From positions 1-5,679 of the forward strand of contig JADFHU010000412.1 of the NCBI GenBank assembly GCA_022567055.1: a DNA stretch of 5,679 bases, read 5' to 3'. Of the stretch, positions 1-5,679 are shown in pieces. Origin of the DNA: Planctomycetota bacterium. GTDB taxonomy: Bacteria > Planctomycetota > Phycisphaerae > Sedimentisphaerales > Anaerobacaceae. Within the stretch, counting starts at the first letter, position 1. Each line of letters opens with the position of its first letter. The notes beneath the pieces were generated by a model. The model was not told where the DNA came from and made no database searches. It was given only the letters and a program-made list of their open reading frames with translations. A program made the translations under genes and the position numbers.

Positions 1-139
1 GCTGTTCTACGTCGCGGATTTCGCGATTGAGAAGCGATCAAAGATGGGGTGCAATTGGGCATTCAAAAGTCCAAGTTATTTCTTGCCGCTCCCTAAGCAC
101 GAGTACGATAGAAGCCGGTCTTGTGGCGAGCCCCAAACG

Positions 140-1252
140 CTACACTGAATCATCAGATACCGACTTTTCCAGACGTAGCACCTTGATCTCTGTCCGCTCT
201 TTATGCTCTTCCTTCTGGTGGTCTCTGCCGTGGTCCGAGTCGGGCTCGGTCGATTCTGTGCCGCGATCCTTCTTCTTCTCGAAACGCTCGAAGCGTTCGA
301 AGAGCCGGTCGAGTTTTTCTTCGATACTCTTGAGTCGATCGCCCTGGCTCTCCTTTAGGTTTTGAAAGTGTTTGGGAAATTCGTGTTCGTCTATGAAGTA
401 CTTCAGGTGTTCGAGCAGGTTCACGGTGTGTTCTTGCCACCCTTCGACGGGATGATCTTCAATGAGGTCCCGCAGGGCCTGAGTGTGGTTCTTGAGGACC
501 TTGCTACGGCTTTTCTTGCGGGAATCCCTCCGCGCCTCTCTGATGGCTCGCTCTGCGGTCTCTCGGACATCTGCCGGCAGCGTATCGATCTTTCCGATGG
601 TGGTCCTGAATGTCTTACCCATGCGCTTGCAGATCAGGCTCGAGTCGCTGTCGTGGGGATCACCGCTGATGGAGATGCTGACGGGATGATCTCCACCGGA
701 GTAGCGGAACTCATACTGTTCGGAGAGAGACCTGTGGAGGCGACGCGACAAGTGCGGTTCGATGTTCAACTCGATCCAATGATCCTGGGCGGGATCGAAA
801 TGAAAGACATTACCGGGTTGCCAGGTATGGATCACATCGGGTTCACTCGGGTATTTCGGGTCAAATCTATCCGATTTTTCAGCCAGGGTGATGTCGATCT
901 CCTGACGCTGGCCGAGACGAATGATTTCGACCGTGACGGCCTGGCCCGCCCCGGTCTGCGATATCGTCTCCGCGAACTCTGGAAAGTCCACGACCGGCCG
1001 GCCGTTGAGCATGGTGATGATGTCATCTCGTTCCAAGCCGGCCTGATCCGCAGGTCCTCCCCGGTGCAGGTTGCGGATGCGAAGCCCCTGGTCCGGTTCC
1101 AGTCGCAGGTGTTTGCTCAGCAGCGGCGACAGAGGCTCCGAGTCGAGCAATACCCCGATGTAGGACTTGCCGTGGCTCTGGGCATAGAGCGGCACCGTGA
1201 TCATGGTGACCGTGAGTACGACAATCATTATTAAGTGGTTACGTGATTTCAT
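140..1252 (-). CDS. Exported PDZ-domain protein with charged, coiled-coil-like C-terminus
   Basis: Predicted secreted or periplasmic protein of 370 residues. Residues 1-24 form a signal peptide: basic start (KSRNH), hydrophobic stretch about 8-22, probable cleavage after LYA. One PDZ domain spans about 30-125. It has the HtrA-like YIGV loop at 31-34, GGPADQAGL at 65-73, DDIITMLNGRPV at 76-87 and the closing strand VTVEIIRLGQ at 106-115. PDZ domains of this type bind C-terminal or unfolded peptide tails. No trypsin-like or other protease domain is present, so it is not a DegP/DegS enzyme. The middle part (about 130-225) is unrecognised. Residues 226-330 are rich in Lys, Arg and Glu, with heptad-like helix at about 300-328, and the tail 329-370 is polar and probably disordered. 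It lies 114 bases downstream of the anti-sigma gene on the same strand, so a role in that signalling system is plausible but inferred. Export and PDZ calls are strong; function is unknown. Confidence 0.9.
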   Translation of the reverse strand: MKSRNHLIMIVVLTVTMITVPLYAQSHGKSYIGVLLDSEPLSPLLSKHLRLEPDQGLRIRNLHRGGPADQAGLERDDIITMLNGRPVVDFPEFAETISQTGAGQAVTVEIIRLGQRQEIDITLAEKSDRFDPKYPSEPDVIHTWQPGNVFHFDPAQDHWIELNIEPHLSRRLHRSLSEQYEFRYSGGDHPVSISISGDPHDSDSSLICKRMGKTFRTTIGKIDTLPADVRETAERAIREARRDSRKKSRSKVLKNHTQALRDLIEDHPVEGWQEHTVNLLEHLKYFIDEHEFPKHFQNLKESQGDRLKSIEEKLDRLFERFERFEKKKDRGTESTEPDSDHGRDHQKEEHKERTEIKVLRLEKSVSDDSV

Positions 1253-1258
1253 GGTAGG

Positions 1259-1264
1259 TTCCTT
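1259..1264 (-). promoter_or_regulatory. Ribosome binding site of the PDZ-protein gene
   Basis: The minus strand reads AAGGAA six bases before the ATG at 1252. This is a good Shine-Dalgarno match at normal spacing and supports the chosen start, which also places the signal peptide at the N-terminus. Confidence 0.65.
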
Positions 1265-1303
1265 TCCATAATTGCCAAGTCGTTCATGCCCGACAAGGGC
1301 ACA

Positions 1304-1359
1304 CCGATTACCGATTACTGATCACAGACTACCGACTACTGATTACCGATTACTGATTA
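1304..1359. repeat. Tandem array of eight 7-base units
   Basis: Eight in-phase heptamers follow one another without gaps: CCGATTA, CCGATTA, CTGATCA, CAGACTA, CCGACTA, CTGATTA, CCGATTA, CTGATTA. The consensus is CYGATTA (TAATCRG on the minus strand). Most differences fall at the second base or are single substitutions. The array fills half of the 114-base spacer between the anti-sigma gene and the PDZ gene, starting 8 bases beyond the anti-sigma stop codon. The period is 7, so the array is not codon-like, and no gene crosses it. The role is unknown. It resembles the short tandemly repeated heptamers known from other bacterial intergenic regions. Confidence 0.85.
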
Positions 1360-1366
1360 CTGCTTT

Positions 1367-1921
1367 TCAAAGATCCCCATCGTAAACCGCCGGCCTCACC
1401 TTGTCTTCGCGCAGGCCCTCGACGACCCATAGATTTCCCTGTTCATCTGTGAATCGGTACCAATCGACATTGCGCTGGATCCGGTTGTTGCCATTGACCC
1501 GGGTGACGGGCAGGGCCTGAGGGCCGGCGTGCGTCTTCACATCAGTCGAAGCGTAGGGTTCAGTCGTCTCGACCGACTGTCTACTCAGCGCCATCTGCAG
1601 CGTGACGGCGATCAATACACCAGCGGCCAAACCTGTGGTGAACCGTGAGCAGAACCATGACCGCAGGGTCGCCAGGGTGCTTGCATGCGACCGGCTCTGC
1701 AGGGCTGCCCGTACGATGGATTGAGCCGGTTGCCCCTGCCTGAGCTGTTGCCCTATTCCACACTGTCCTGCGCGGTGGAGCCGGCTGAGTTGCTCGAAGA
1801 GGGTCATGGCGGCGGGATCGGTGGCGAGCGTTTCCTGGAGCAACTGGTCTTCGATCGGCGTGATTTCGTCGTCCAGTCGTCTGCTGATGAGTATCTCCAG
1901 CGTGTCCTTATCGATAGTCAT
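1367..1921 (-). CDS. Anti-sigma-factor-like single-pass membrane protein
   Basis: Probable regulator that binds and restrains the ECF sigma factor encoded just upstream. The 184-residue product has an acidic helical N-terminal part (about 5-50) of the pattern LISRRLDDEITPIEDQLL, followed by DPAAMTLFEQLSRLH. This is the usual look of anti-sigma N-domains in ECF operons. One membrane segment lies at about 94-113 (FTTGLAAGVLIAVTLQMAL), putting residues 1-90 in the cytoplasm and 115-184 outside if the orientation is standard. The outer part ends in a compact segment rich in aromatic and acidic residues (DWYRFTDEQGNLWVVEGL, 153-170). The HxxxCxxC zinc motif of the ZAS family is absent; the only cysteines are C54 and C91. 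The start sits 3 bases after the sigma stop codon, with AGAGGA 8 bases upstream, which indicates translational coupling. The call rests mainly on gene order and topology; sequence similarity to characterised anti-sigma factors is weak. Confidence 0.72.
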   Translation of the reverse strand: MTIDKDTLEILISRRLDDEITPIEDQLLQETLATDPAAMTLFEQLSRLHRAGQCGIGQQLRQGQPAQSIVRAALQSRSHASTLATLRSWFCSRFTTGLAAGVLIAVTLQMALSRQSVETTEPYASTDVKTHAGPQALPVTRVNGNNRIQRNVDWYRFTDEQGNLWVVEGLREDKVRPAVYDGDL

Positions 1922-1924
1922 GGT

Positions 1925-2506
1925 CTAAGTCCTCTGGGGTTCTCTCTTCTCTGTCATGCGGGCCAGGATCATGCGCCGGGCCCGTACCAGGCGAATCTGA
2001 ACGGTCGTAAGCGGCACCTCCAGGATCGCAGCAATTTCTCGGTAGGAGAGGTTCCTGCTGTGCTGCAGGAAGAGCACCTCTCGATACTTGTCGGGCAATG
2101 CCTGGGCGGCGCGGAGCACCTGTTCATATTCATCGGAGAGTTCCGCCTCTTTGGCGGCATCCTGTTGCTCGGCCGGGTGATGACGGTCCGCGGGGGGCAC
2201 GGCCTGCCCCTGTCGGGTCCGCTGCCGGCACCAGTTGATTGCCTCTCGGCGGGCCAGACAGGCCAACCAGGACCGGTAGCTGTGCGGTTCCCTGAGTTGG
2301 TCGATCTTGTTGATGACCCGGACACAGATTTCCTGCAATACATCGTCCACCTCTGCTGTCCTGCATACGATCCCCATGACCAGTGCCTTGAGCCAATCCC
2401 AGTTGTGCAGCAGCAACTGTTCAATTGCCTCGCGATCACCGTTCCGAGCGGCCCAGACGAGTGCGAGTTCCCTTTTGTCAAACTTTTTATCCAACGTTAA
2501 TTCCAT
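1925..2506 (-). CDS. ECF-type RNA polymerase sigma-70 factor
   Basis: Alternative sigma factor of 193 residues, the usual ECF length. Region 2 spans about 23-97: DREAIEQLLLHNWDWLKALV, then the conserved DDVLQEICVRVI (54-65) that contacts core polymerase, then SYRSWLACLARREAINWCRQ (76-95), the part that reads the -10 element. A variable polar linker (about 98-125) replaces region 3. Region 4 (about 128-182) carries ALPDKYREVLFLQHSRNLSY (136-155), followed by the helix-turn-helix REIAAILEVPLTTVQIRLVR (156-175) that reads the -35 element. The chosen ATG is the only usable start: the frame upstream has no start codon before the in-frame stop at 2546-2548. No clear Shine-Dalgarno precedes it. The anti-sigma gene follows after 3 bases. 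Family assignment is secure. The stimulus and regulon cannot be read from the sequence. Confidence 0.95.
   Translation of the reverse strand: MELTLDKKFDKRELALVWAARNGDREAIEQLLLHNWDWLKALVMGIVCRTAEVDDVLQEICVRVINKIDQLREPHSYRSWLACLARREAINWCRQRTRQGQAVPPADRHHPAEQQDAAKEAELSDEYEQVLRAAQALPDKYREVLFLQHSRNLSYREIAAILEVPLTTVQIRLVRARRMILARMTEKREPQRT
1930..1935 (-). promoter_or_regulatory. Ribosome binding site of the anti-sigma gene, inside the sigma gene
   Basis: The minus strand reads AGAGGA 8 bases before the ATG at 1921, within the last codons of the sigma gene. It fixes the anti-sigma start and suggests the two proteins are made in coupled amounts. Confidence 0.6.
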
Positions 2507-2612
2507 TGGGGTCTTTACTGTATATAGAGCGAGCGAGCGGAGGGTTCATACATGGTTTTTCGAGAAAGTCCAGGCCTCCGAGACCGAGCGTGGTGTCTTT
2601 TGGGCTCCCGTC

Positions 2613-2701
2613 CGTACTCGTACTCGTAATCGTTCTCGTAACCGAGTCTCGGCCCCTTAAAAACCGAGTAAGAGTACCGCTTCGCTGAGTACGATTACGA
2701 G
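2613..2701. repeat. Mirrored hexamer arrays forming an imperfect inverted repeat
   Basis: The left part (2613-2642) is five tandem hexamers: CGTACT, CGTACT, CGTAAT, CGTTCT, CGTAAC. The right part carries the complementary pattern, including GAGTAC GATTAC GAG at 2687-2701. Segments 2623-2637 and 2687-2701 are reverse complements at 14 of 15 positions, with a 49-base spacer. Inside, CTCGG (2648-2652) can pair with CCGAG (2664-2668) around an A-rich loop. The structure lies in the 226-base gene-free stretch 2507-2732, after the transporter gene and before the sigma gene. It could shape a terminator or cruciform, but no U-tract follows the stem, so it is not called a standard terminator. The rest of that stretch has only a short GAGC run (2527-2540). 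Confidence 0.75.
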
Positions 2702-2732
2702 CGCACGCCAACACACACCACCATTGCAGGTC

Positions 2733-3656
2733 CTACTCCCTCAGATCCTTCTGCGCCCAGATGGCGAGGCAGGCGCCGGTCAGCAGGATCACTCCGAAGA
2801 TCGCTTGCTGGGGCACCATGCGTTCACCGAAGAAGTGGTGAGAAATGCAGAGTACGAGGACCGGCTGGATGAGGATGATGAGAGCGGGCAGGGTGGGGCC
2901 GATGCGCTTGATGGCGGCGTAGTAGCAGATGTGGCCGAGCGCGATGGGAAGCATCGCCGAGAGGACCAAAATGAGCCAGGTCTTGGGCCGCAGGCTGAGG
3001 CAGTCGCCGATGTCACCGAAGCAGGCGGCCACGATCCAGAGGCCCAGGGCCGTGAAGAGGCTGATGATGGAGAATGAGGTCTTGGAGTCCACATGATGCA
3101 GTCTGATCTTGACCGCGAGGGTGTACACGGACCAGAAGAAGGCGGCGCCGATTGCCATGGCGATACCCCGTCCGGAGGCGGAGGCGGTGAAGGTCTCCTT
3201 GAGACTCACCACGCCGATTAGGCCGGTCACGGAGAGGCCGAAGCCGAGCCAGAAGCGGGGACTGCGCAGGAGGACGCGTTCGGCCGGGATCAGCAGCATG
3301 GAGAAGGCCGCCACCCAGAGGACGTTGGTCTTGGTGAGCAGGACGCCCAAGGCGGGATTGAGATGATAAAACATGGCCGCCCAGAGACTCTGCATGGTGA
3401 CGTTGGCGGCGGCGGGTAAGAGGGCCCTCTTACAGACGTCGCGGGTGAGGGCGCCCCGCTTGACCGATTGATAGAACAGCGGCGTGCAGACGAGGAAGGC
3501 CACCGAGTAACGCAAACAGTTCTGGGTCCAACTGTCGAGGTAGTCGCTCAGGTACTTGATGAAGTTGGGTCCCAGGGACCACAGCATCAGCGTGGTCAGG
3601 CAGGCCAGCGTGCCCACACGCCTCTGTTTCGCAGTGTCCTGCTTGTTAGGACTCAT
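2733..3656 (-). CDS. DMT-superfamily (EamA-type) membrane transporter, substrate unknown
   Basis: Inner-membrane transporter of 307 residues with about ten membrane segments: roughly 13-33, 45-63, 78-99, 105-124, 135-152, 163-183, 193-213, 225-245, 254-273 and 282-300. This is the 5+5 internal duplication typical of EamA (RhaT/YdcZ-like) carriers, which usually export metabolites. The second repeat ends in the family pattern PTLPALIILIQPVLVL (254-269), then FFGERMVPQQAIFGVILLTG (275-294), with the conserved Gly-Glu and a helix-ending Gly. The first repeat has the matching NPALGVLLTKTNVLWVAAFS, then IPAERVLLRSPRFWLGFGLS. The start lies 4 bases after the lpxB stop. A GAGGAG sequence sits at 3671-3676, 14 bases upstream, which is rather far, so translation may depend on coupling to lpxB. 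EamA substrates cannot be predicted from sequence. A link to lipid metabolism is suggested only by the neighbour. Confidence 0.9.
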   Translation of the reverse strand: MSPNKQDTAKQRRVGTLACLTTLMLWSLGPNFIKYLSDYLDSWTQNCLRYSVAFLVCTPLFYQSVKRGALTRDVCKRALLPAAANVTMQSLWAAMFYHLNPALGVLLTKTNVLWVAAFSMLLIPAERVLLRSPRFWLGFGLSVTGLIGVVSLKETFTASASGRGIAMAIGAAFFWSVYTLAVKIRLHHVDSKTSFSIISLFTALGLWIVAACFGDIGDCLSLRPKTWLILVLSAMLPIALGHICYYAAIKRIGPTLPALIILIQPVLVLCISHHFFGERMVPQQAIFGVILLTGACLAIWAQKDLRE

Positions 3657-3660
3657 TTAA

Positions 3661-4812
3661 TTAGGCGCGGCTCCTCAGCATCTCCAAGGCGACGGAGGCC
3701 ACTTCGTCGCGGGTTCGTTTGGCGGCCAAGGGCTGGGTGATGCCGATCAGTTCTTGACTGAGCCGAGCCAAGGCCTGGGGGGCATCGATCATCTCGATGG
3801 CCTTGGCGATGATGGGGTCCACGGAGGAAAAGTAGGGCATGAATTCCGGGACCAGGTGGCGGTCGGCCAGCAGGTTGACGAGTGAGAGCAGCTTCGACTT
3901 GACTAGCCAGCGTCCCACCCCGTGCCAGAGGATGCGACTCATCTGGTACATGACGATCAGGGGACAGCCTGCCGACGCGACTTCCAGGGTGGCGCTGCCG
4001 CTGGTGACCAGGGCGAAGTCGGATTGGAGTGCGGTGTCGCGGACCGAGTCCACGGTATAGCGGCACGCAAGGCCGGGCAGTTGGGCCTTGCGTAATGCCT
4101 CCTCGCGTTTTGGACTGGCGGCCACGGCCGTCAACTCCGCCTCGGGGTATCGTCTCCTGAGGGCCAGGGCGATCTCCTGCATGGGTTGCCAAAGGATCTC
4201 GATCTCGGCCTTTCGTGATCCGGGGATGAGGGCCACTTTGACCCGTCTCGGATCGAAGCCGGCATAGTCTTTGACACAGGGGCTTAGGTCGGTCGACACA
4301 TCGTCCAGGAGAGGATTGGAGACGAAGGTGGCGGCGATTCCCCTCTCGGTAAACCACTGTTCTTCAAAGGGGAGGATACAGCAGAGCCGGTCGCAGCAAC
4401 GACGCAGCTTGTGGATGCGCCACTCGGCCCAGGCCCAGTATTGGGGGGCCACGTAGAAGAGGGTGGGAATGCCGGCCTTGCGGGCGGCCTTGGCGACGTG
4501 GATGTTGTAGGCGTGAGAGTCGCAGAGGACGACAAGGTCCACCCGGTTTTGCTGAAAGTAGTCACGAATGCGTCTGACCAACTTCCAGTAGTAGCCCACC
4601 TCGGAAAAGGCATTGTAACCCATGGTGGCCTGGTCCACGGTGGATTCGAACAGGCGGCAGCCGGCCGCTTCCATTTTGGGACCCCCGGTGCCGACGAACT
4701 CGACGGAGGCGTCCTGCTGCTTGATCGCTCCAATCAAATGGGCACAGTGCGTTTCGCCGCTCTGCTCGGCCGCACTGATGAAGATCCGATATTCCTTGTC
4801 CTTGTCTGACAT
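3661..4812 (-). CDS. lpxB: Lipid-A-disaccharide synthase
   Basis: GT19 glycosyltransferase that joins UDP-2,3-diacylglucosamine to lipid X to form the disaccharide-1-phosphate precursor of lipid A, at the inner face of the inner membrane. Length 383 residues matches the family. Motifs in order: SAAEQSGETH (13-22, cf. AGEASGD in E. coli), FVGTGGPKMEAAG (39-51), VVLCDSHAYN (94-103) with D98 aligning with E. coli D98, LFYVAPQYWAWAEWRIHKLR (118-137), CILPFE (145-150), LIPGSRKAEIE (195-205), SGSATLEVASAGCPL (271-285) and SLVNLLADRHLVPEFM (310-325). The frame is open upstream to an ATG at 4977, but that would add 55 unrelated residues and overlap the divergent gene. The ATG at 4812 puts the first motif where the family has it. 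No strong Shine-Dalgarno is visible there. Two usually conserved spots differ: SNP (165-167) where many LpxB have GHP or GHT, and A101 where E. coli has Asp. Confidence 0.96.
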   Translation of the reverse strand: MSDKDKEYRIFISAAEQSGETHCAHLIGAIKQQDASVEFVGTGGPKMEAAGCRLFESTVDQATMGYNAFSEVGYYWKLVRRIRDYFQQNRVDLVVLCDSHAYNIHVAKAARKAGIPTLFYVAPQYWAWAEWRIHKLRRCCDRLCCILPFEEQWFTERGIAATFVSNPLLDDVSTDLSPCVKDYAGFDPRRVKVALIPGSRKAEIEILWQPMQEIALALRRRYPEAELTAVAASPKREEALRKAQLPGLACRYTVDSVRDTALQSDFALVTSGSATLEVASAGCPLIVMYQMSRILWHGVGRWLVKSKLLSLVNLLADRHLVPEFMPYFSSVDPIIAKAIEMIDAPQALARLSQELIGITQPLAAKRTRDEVASVALEMLRSRA

Positions 4813-4952
4813 ACCTGAGGTTTTCCGTGATTCATCGCCTTCGGACCGCTGAAAACGGGTCACTTTAACCGAATCTGCTGCGCATGGCCAAGGATTATGG
4901 GGCACCGTTTTTGCTTTAGCAGCGTGTCTATCGTGACGACCTCTGGGGAGAG
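4813..4952. promoter_or_regulatory. Divergent intergenic region between lpxB and the cyclase gene
   Basis: These 140 bases must hold the start signals for both the leftward lpxB-transporter pair and the rightward cyclase gene, unless either is read from further away. I see no convincing -35/-10 pair on either strand and no strong inverted repeat. The region is called regulatory from gene arrangement alone. Confidence 0.4.
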
Positions 4953-5679
4953 ATGGATAGCAAACCAACCAAACCAAAGAACAAGATCGAAGCGTCCGAC
5001 AAGGCGGTCCACGGGATCACTCAGAGCATGTTGGAGCATGTCGGCGGCGTGGCCAAGTCCTGCGGTGCGACGGCTGTCTTTGTCTATGCCGATGCGCTGA
5101 AGGGGGAGCCCGTCTCGTTTTTGGCGGTGCCCGAGGCCCGTGTCTACTATGTGACCAAGGAGGTCTCTCCGGAGAAGGTGGAAAATGAGTCCATGGTTCA
5201 GTTCTTGCGTGTCCCCAACGTGCCCATGACGCGGATCGGTCAGGTCAAGATAACCGCCTTCCTGGCGCTGTCGAAGGGGTTGGTCGCGCGGGGGGATCGC
5301 GTCTGTTTCGTCACGGGTGTGGAGGCGAGTGGCAATCTGGATACGATTATTGTCACCGAGGTGGGACGCGAGTTCGAACTGCTTTCCACGCTGGAAGACA
5401 GCAGTCCCATCCCCGTCAATATCAAACCTGCCGTCATTGAACGGGTGGTGGATTTGGCCTCAGAGATCGGCAAGGAGGGACGCGAAGGTAAACAGGTGGG
5501 GACAATCTTCGTGGTAGGGGACAGCGAACGCGTGTTGCCCTTGACGCGACAGCTCATTCTGAATCCCTTTAAAGGGTATCCCGCCACTCAACGCAACATC
5601 CTGGACCATTCGTTTGAAGAGACCCTCAAAGAAATGGCCACCTTGGATGGGGCCTTCATTATCCGTGGCAATGGTGTCG
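4953..5679 (+). CDS. DacZ/CdaZ-like diadenylate cyclase with DisA_N (DAC) domain, truncated by the window edge
   Basis: Probable enzyme that condenses two ATP into c-di-AMP. The first 242 residues are visible and the frame is still open at the edge. Residues about 18-140 resemble the pyruvate-kinase C-terminal-like domain of archaeal DacZ/CdaZ proteins: GVAKSCGATAVFVYADAL (32-49), then FLALSKGLVARGDRVCFVTG (103-122) and LDTIIVTEVG (129-138). The DAC domain begins at about 160: IGKEGREGKQVGTIFVVGD (172-190), LILNPFKGYPATQRNILDHS (201-220), then LDGAFIIRGNGV (231-242), which contains the Asp-Gly-Ala motif (232-234) that binds the ATP and metal. The second signature, RHR or a variant, lies beyond the window, so activity cannot be judged. 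No membrane segment is visible, so the protein is likely cytoplasmic. An in-frame stop at 4917-4919 makes ATG 4953 the first possible ATG. GGGGAG ends only 2 bases before it, an unusually short spacing. The gene diverges from lpxB. c-di-AMP controls potassium and osmolyte balance elsewhere; its role here is unknown. Confidence 0.88.
   Translation, partial: MDSKPTKPKNKIEASDKAVHGITQSMLEHVGGVAKSCGATAVFVYADALKGEPVSFLAVPEARVYYVTKEVSPEKVENESMVQFLRVPNVPMTRIGQVKITAFLALSKGLVARGDRVCFVTGVEASGNLDTIIVTEVGREFELLSTLEDSSPIPVNIKPAVIERVVDLASEIGKEGREGKQVGTIFVVGDSERVLPLTRQLILNPFKGYPATQRNILDHSFEETLKEMATLDGAFIIRGNGV

Noticed and set aside
1..139. Possible gene remnant or terminator at the left edge, beyond the PDZ gene stop
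   Set aside because: A short minus-strand frame starting near position 61 runs off the edge with no recognisable content, and I found no hairpin followed by a U-tract.
362..1234. 290-codon plus-strand open frame opposite the PDZ gene
   Set aside because: It lies wholly antisense to a gene with a signal peptide, a PDZ domain and a good ribosome binding site. Its translation shows no recognisable domain.
1685..2500. 271-codon plus-strand open frame opposite the sigma and anti-sigma genes
   Set aside because: It is a shadow of the clear ECF sigma factor on the other strand, has no family motif and crosses the junction of two real genes.
2520..2550. Possible ECF-type autoregulatory promoter (GAAC at 2547-2544 and TCTATA further down on the minus strand)
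   Set aside because: The spacing is shorter than known ECF promoters and the binding preference of this sigma factor is unknown; the match could be chance.
1304..2701. CRISPR-like reading of the two repeat regions
   Set aside because: Units are 6 or 7 bases with no unique spacers, and no cas gene is nearby.
2487..2714. 75-codon minus-strand open frame ahead of the sigma gene
   Set aside because: It reads through the hexamer repeats (giving a Thr/Ser-rich run) and overlaps the sigma gene start. It has no ribosome binding site or domain I can see.
3653..4357. 234-codon minus-strand open frame inside lpxB
   Set aside because: It is an out-of-frame reading of lpxB, rich in Arg, Pro and Gly, as expected of GC-rich shadow frames.
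4813..4977. Upstream start for lpxB at 4977, giving 438 residues
   Set aside because: The extra 55 residues match nothing in LpxB and would overlap the start of the divergent cyclase gene; the family N-terminus fits the ATG at 4812.

Overview
The window looks like chromosomal sequence from a Gram-negative, LPS-making bacterium. It carries an lpxB gene for lipid A synthesis, an ECF sigma factor with a membrane anti-sigma partner, and the start of a DacZ/CdaZ-like diadenylate cyclase. The style of LpxB, the unusual anti-sigma factor with no zinc motif, and the short degenerate tandem repeats in the spacers suggest a planctomycete-like lineage (Phycisphaerae or Sedimentisphaerales type). That placement is inference from family resemblance, not proven by the sequence.

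Layout: five complete genes lie on the minus strand and one truncated gene on the plus strand. Reading the minus strand from right to left, lpxB (4812-3661) is followed 4 bases later by a DMT/EamA-family transporter (3656-2733), so these two probably form an operon. A 226-base spacer follows, with mirrored arrays of degenerate hexamers (2613-2701). Then comes an ECF sigma factor gene (2506-1925), an anti-sigma-like single-pass membrane protein 3 bases after it (1921-1367), a 114-base spacer with eight tandem 7-base units (1304-1359), and an exported PDZ-domain protein (1252-140). Positions 1-139 hold no gene I can support. A 140-base divergent spacer (4813-4952) separates lpxB from the plus-strand cyclase gene, which starts at 4953 and runs off the right edge.

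Working together: the sigma, anti-sigma and PDZ genes read as a cell-envelope signalling cassette. The anti-sigma protein would hold the sigma factor at the inner membrane, and the PDZ protein would act outside the cytoplasm as sensor, adaptor or target. LpxB makes the lipid A disaccharide precursor; the adjacent transporter has no assignable substrate. The cyclase would make c-di-AMP, a second messenger linked to potassium, osmotic and envelope homeostasis in other bacteria. I found no rRNA, tRNA, CRISPR array, insertion sequence or phage gene.
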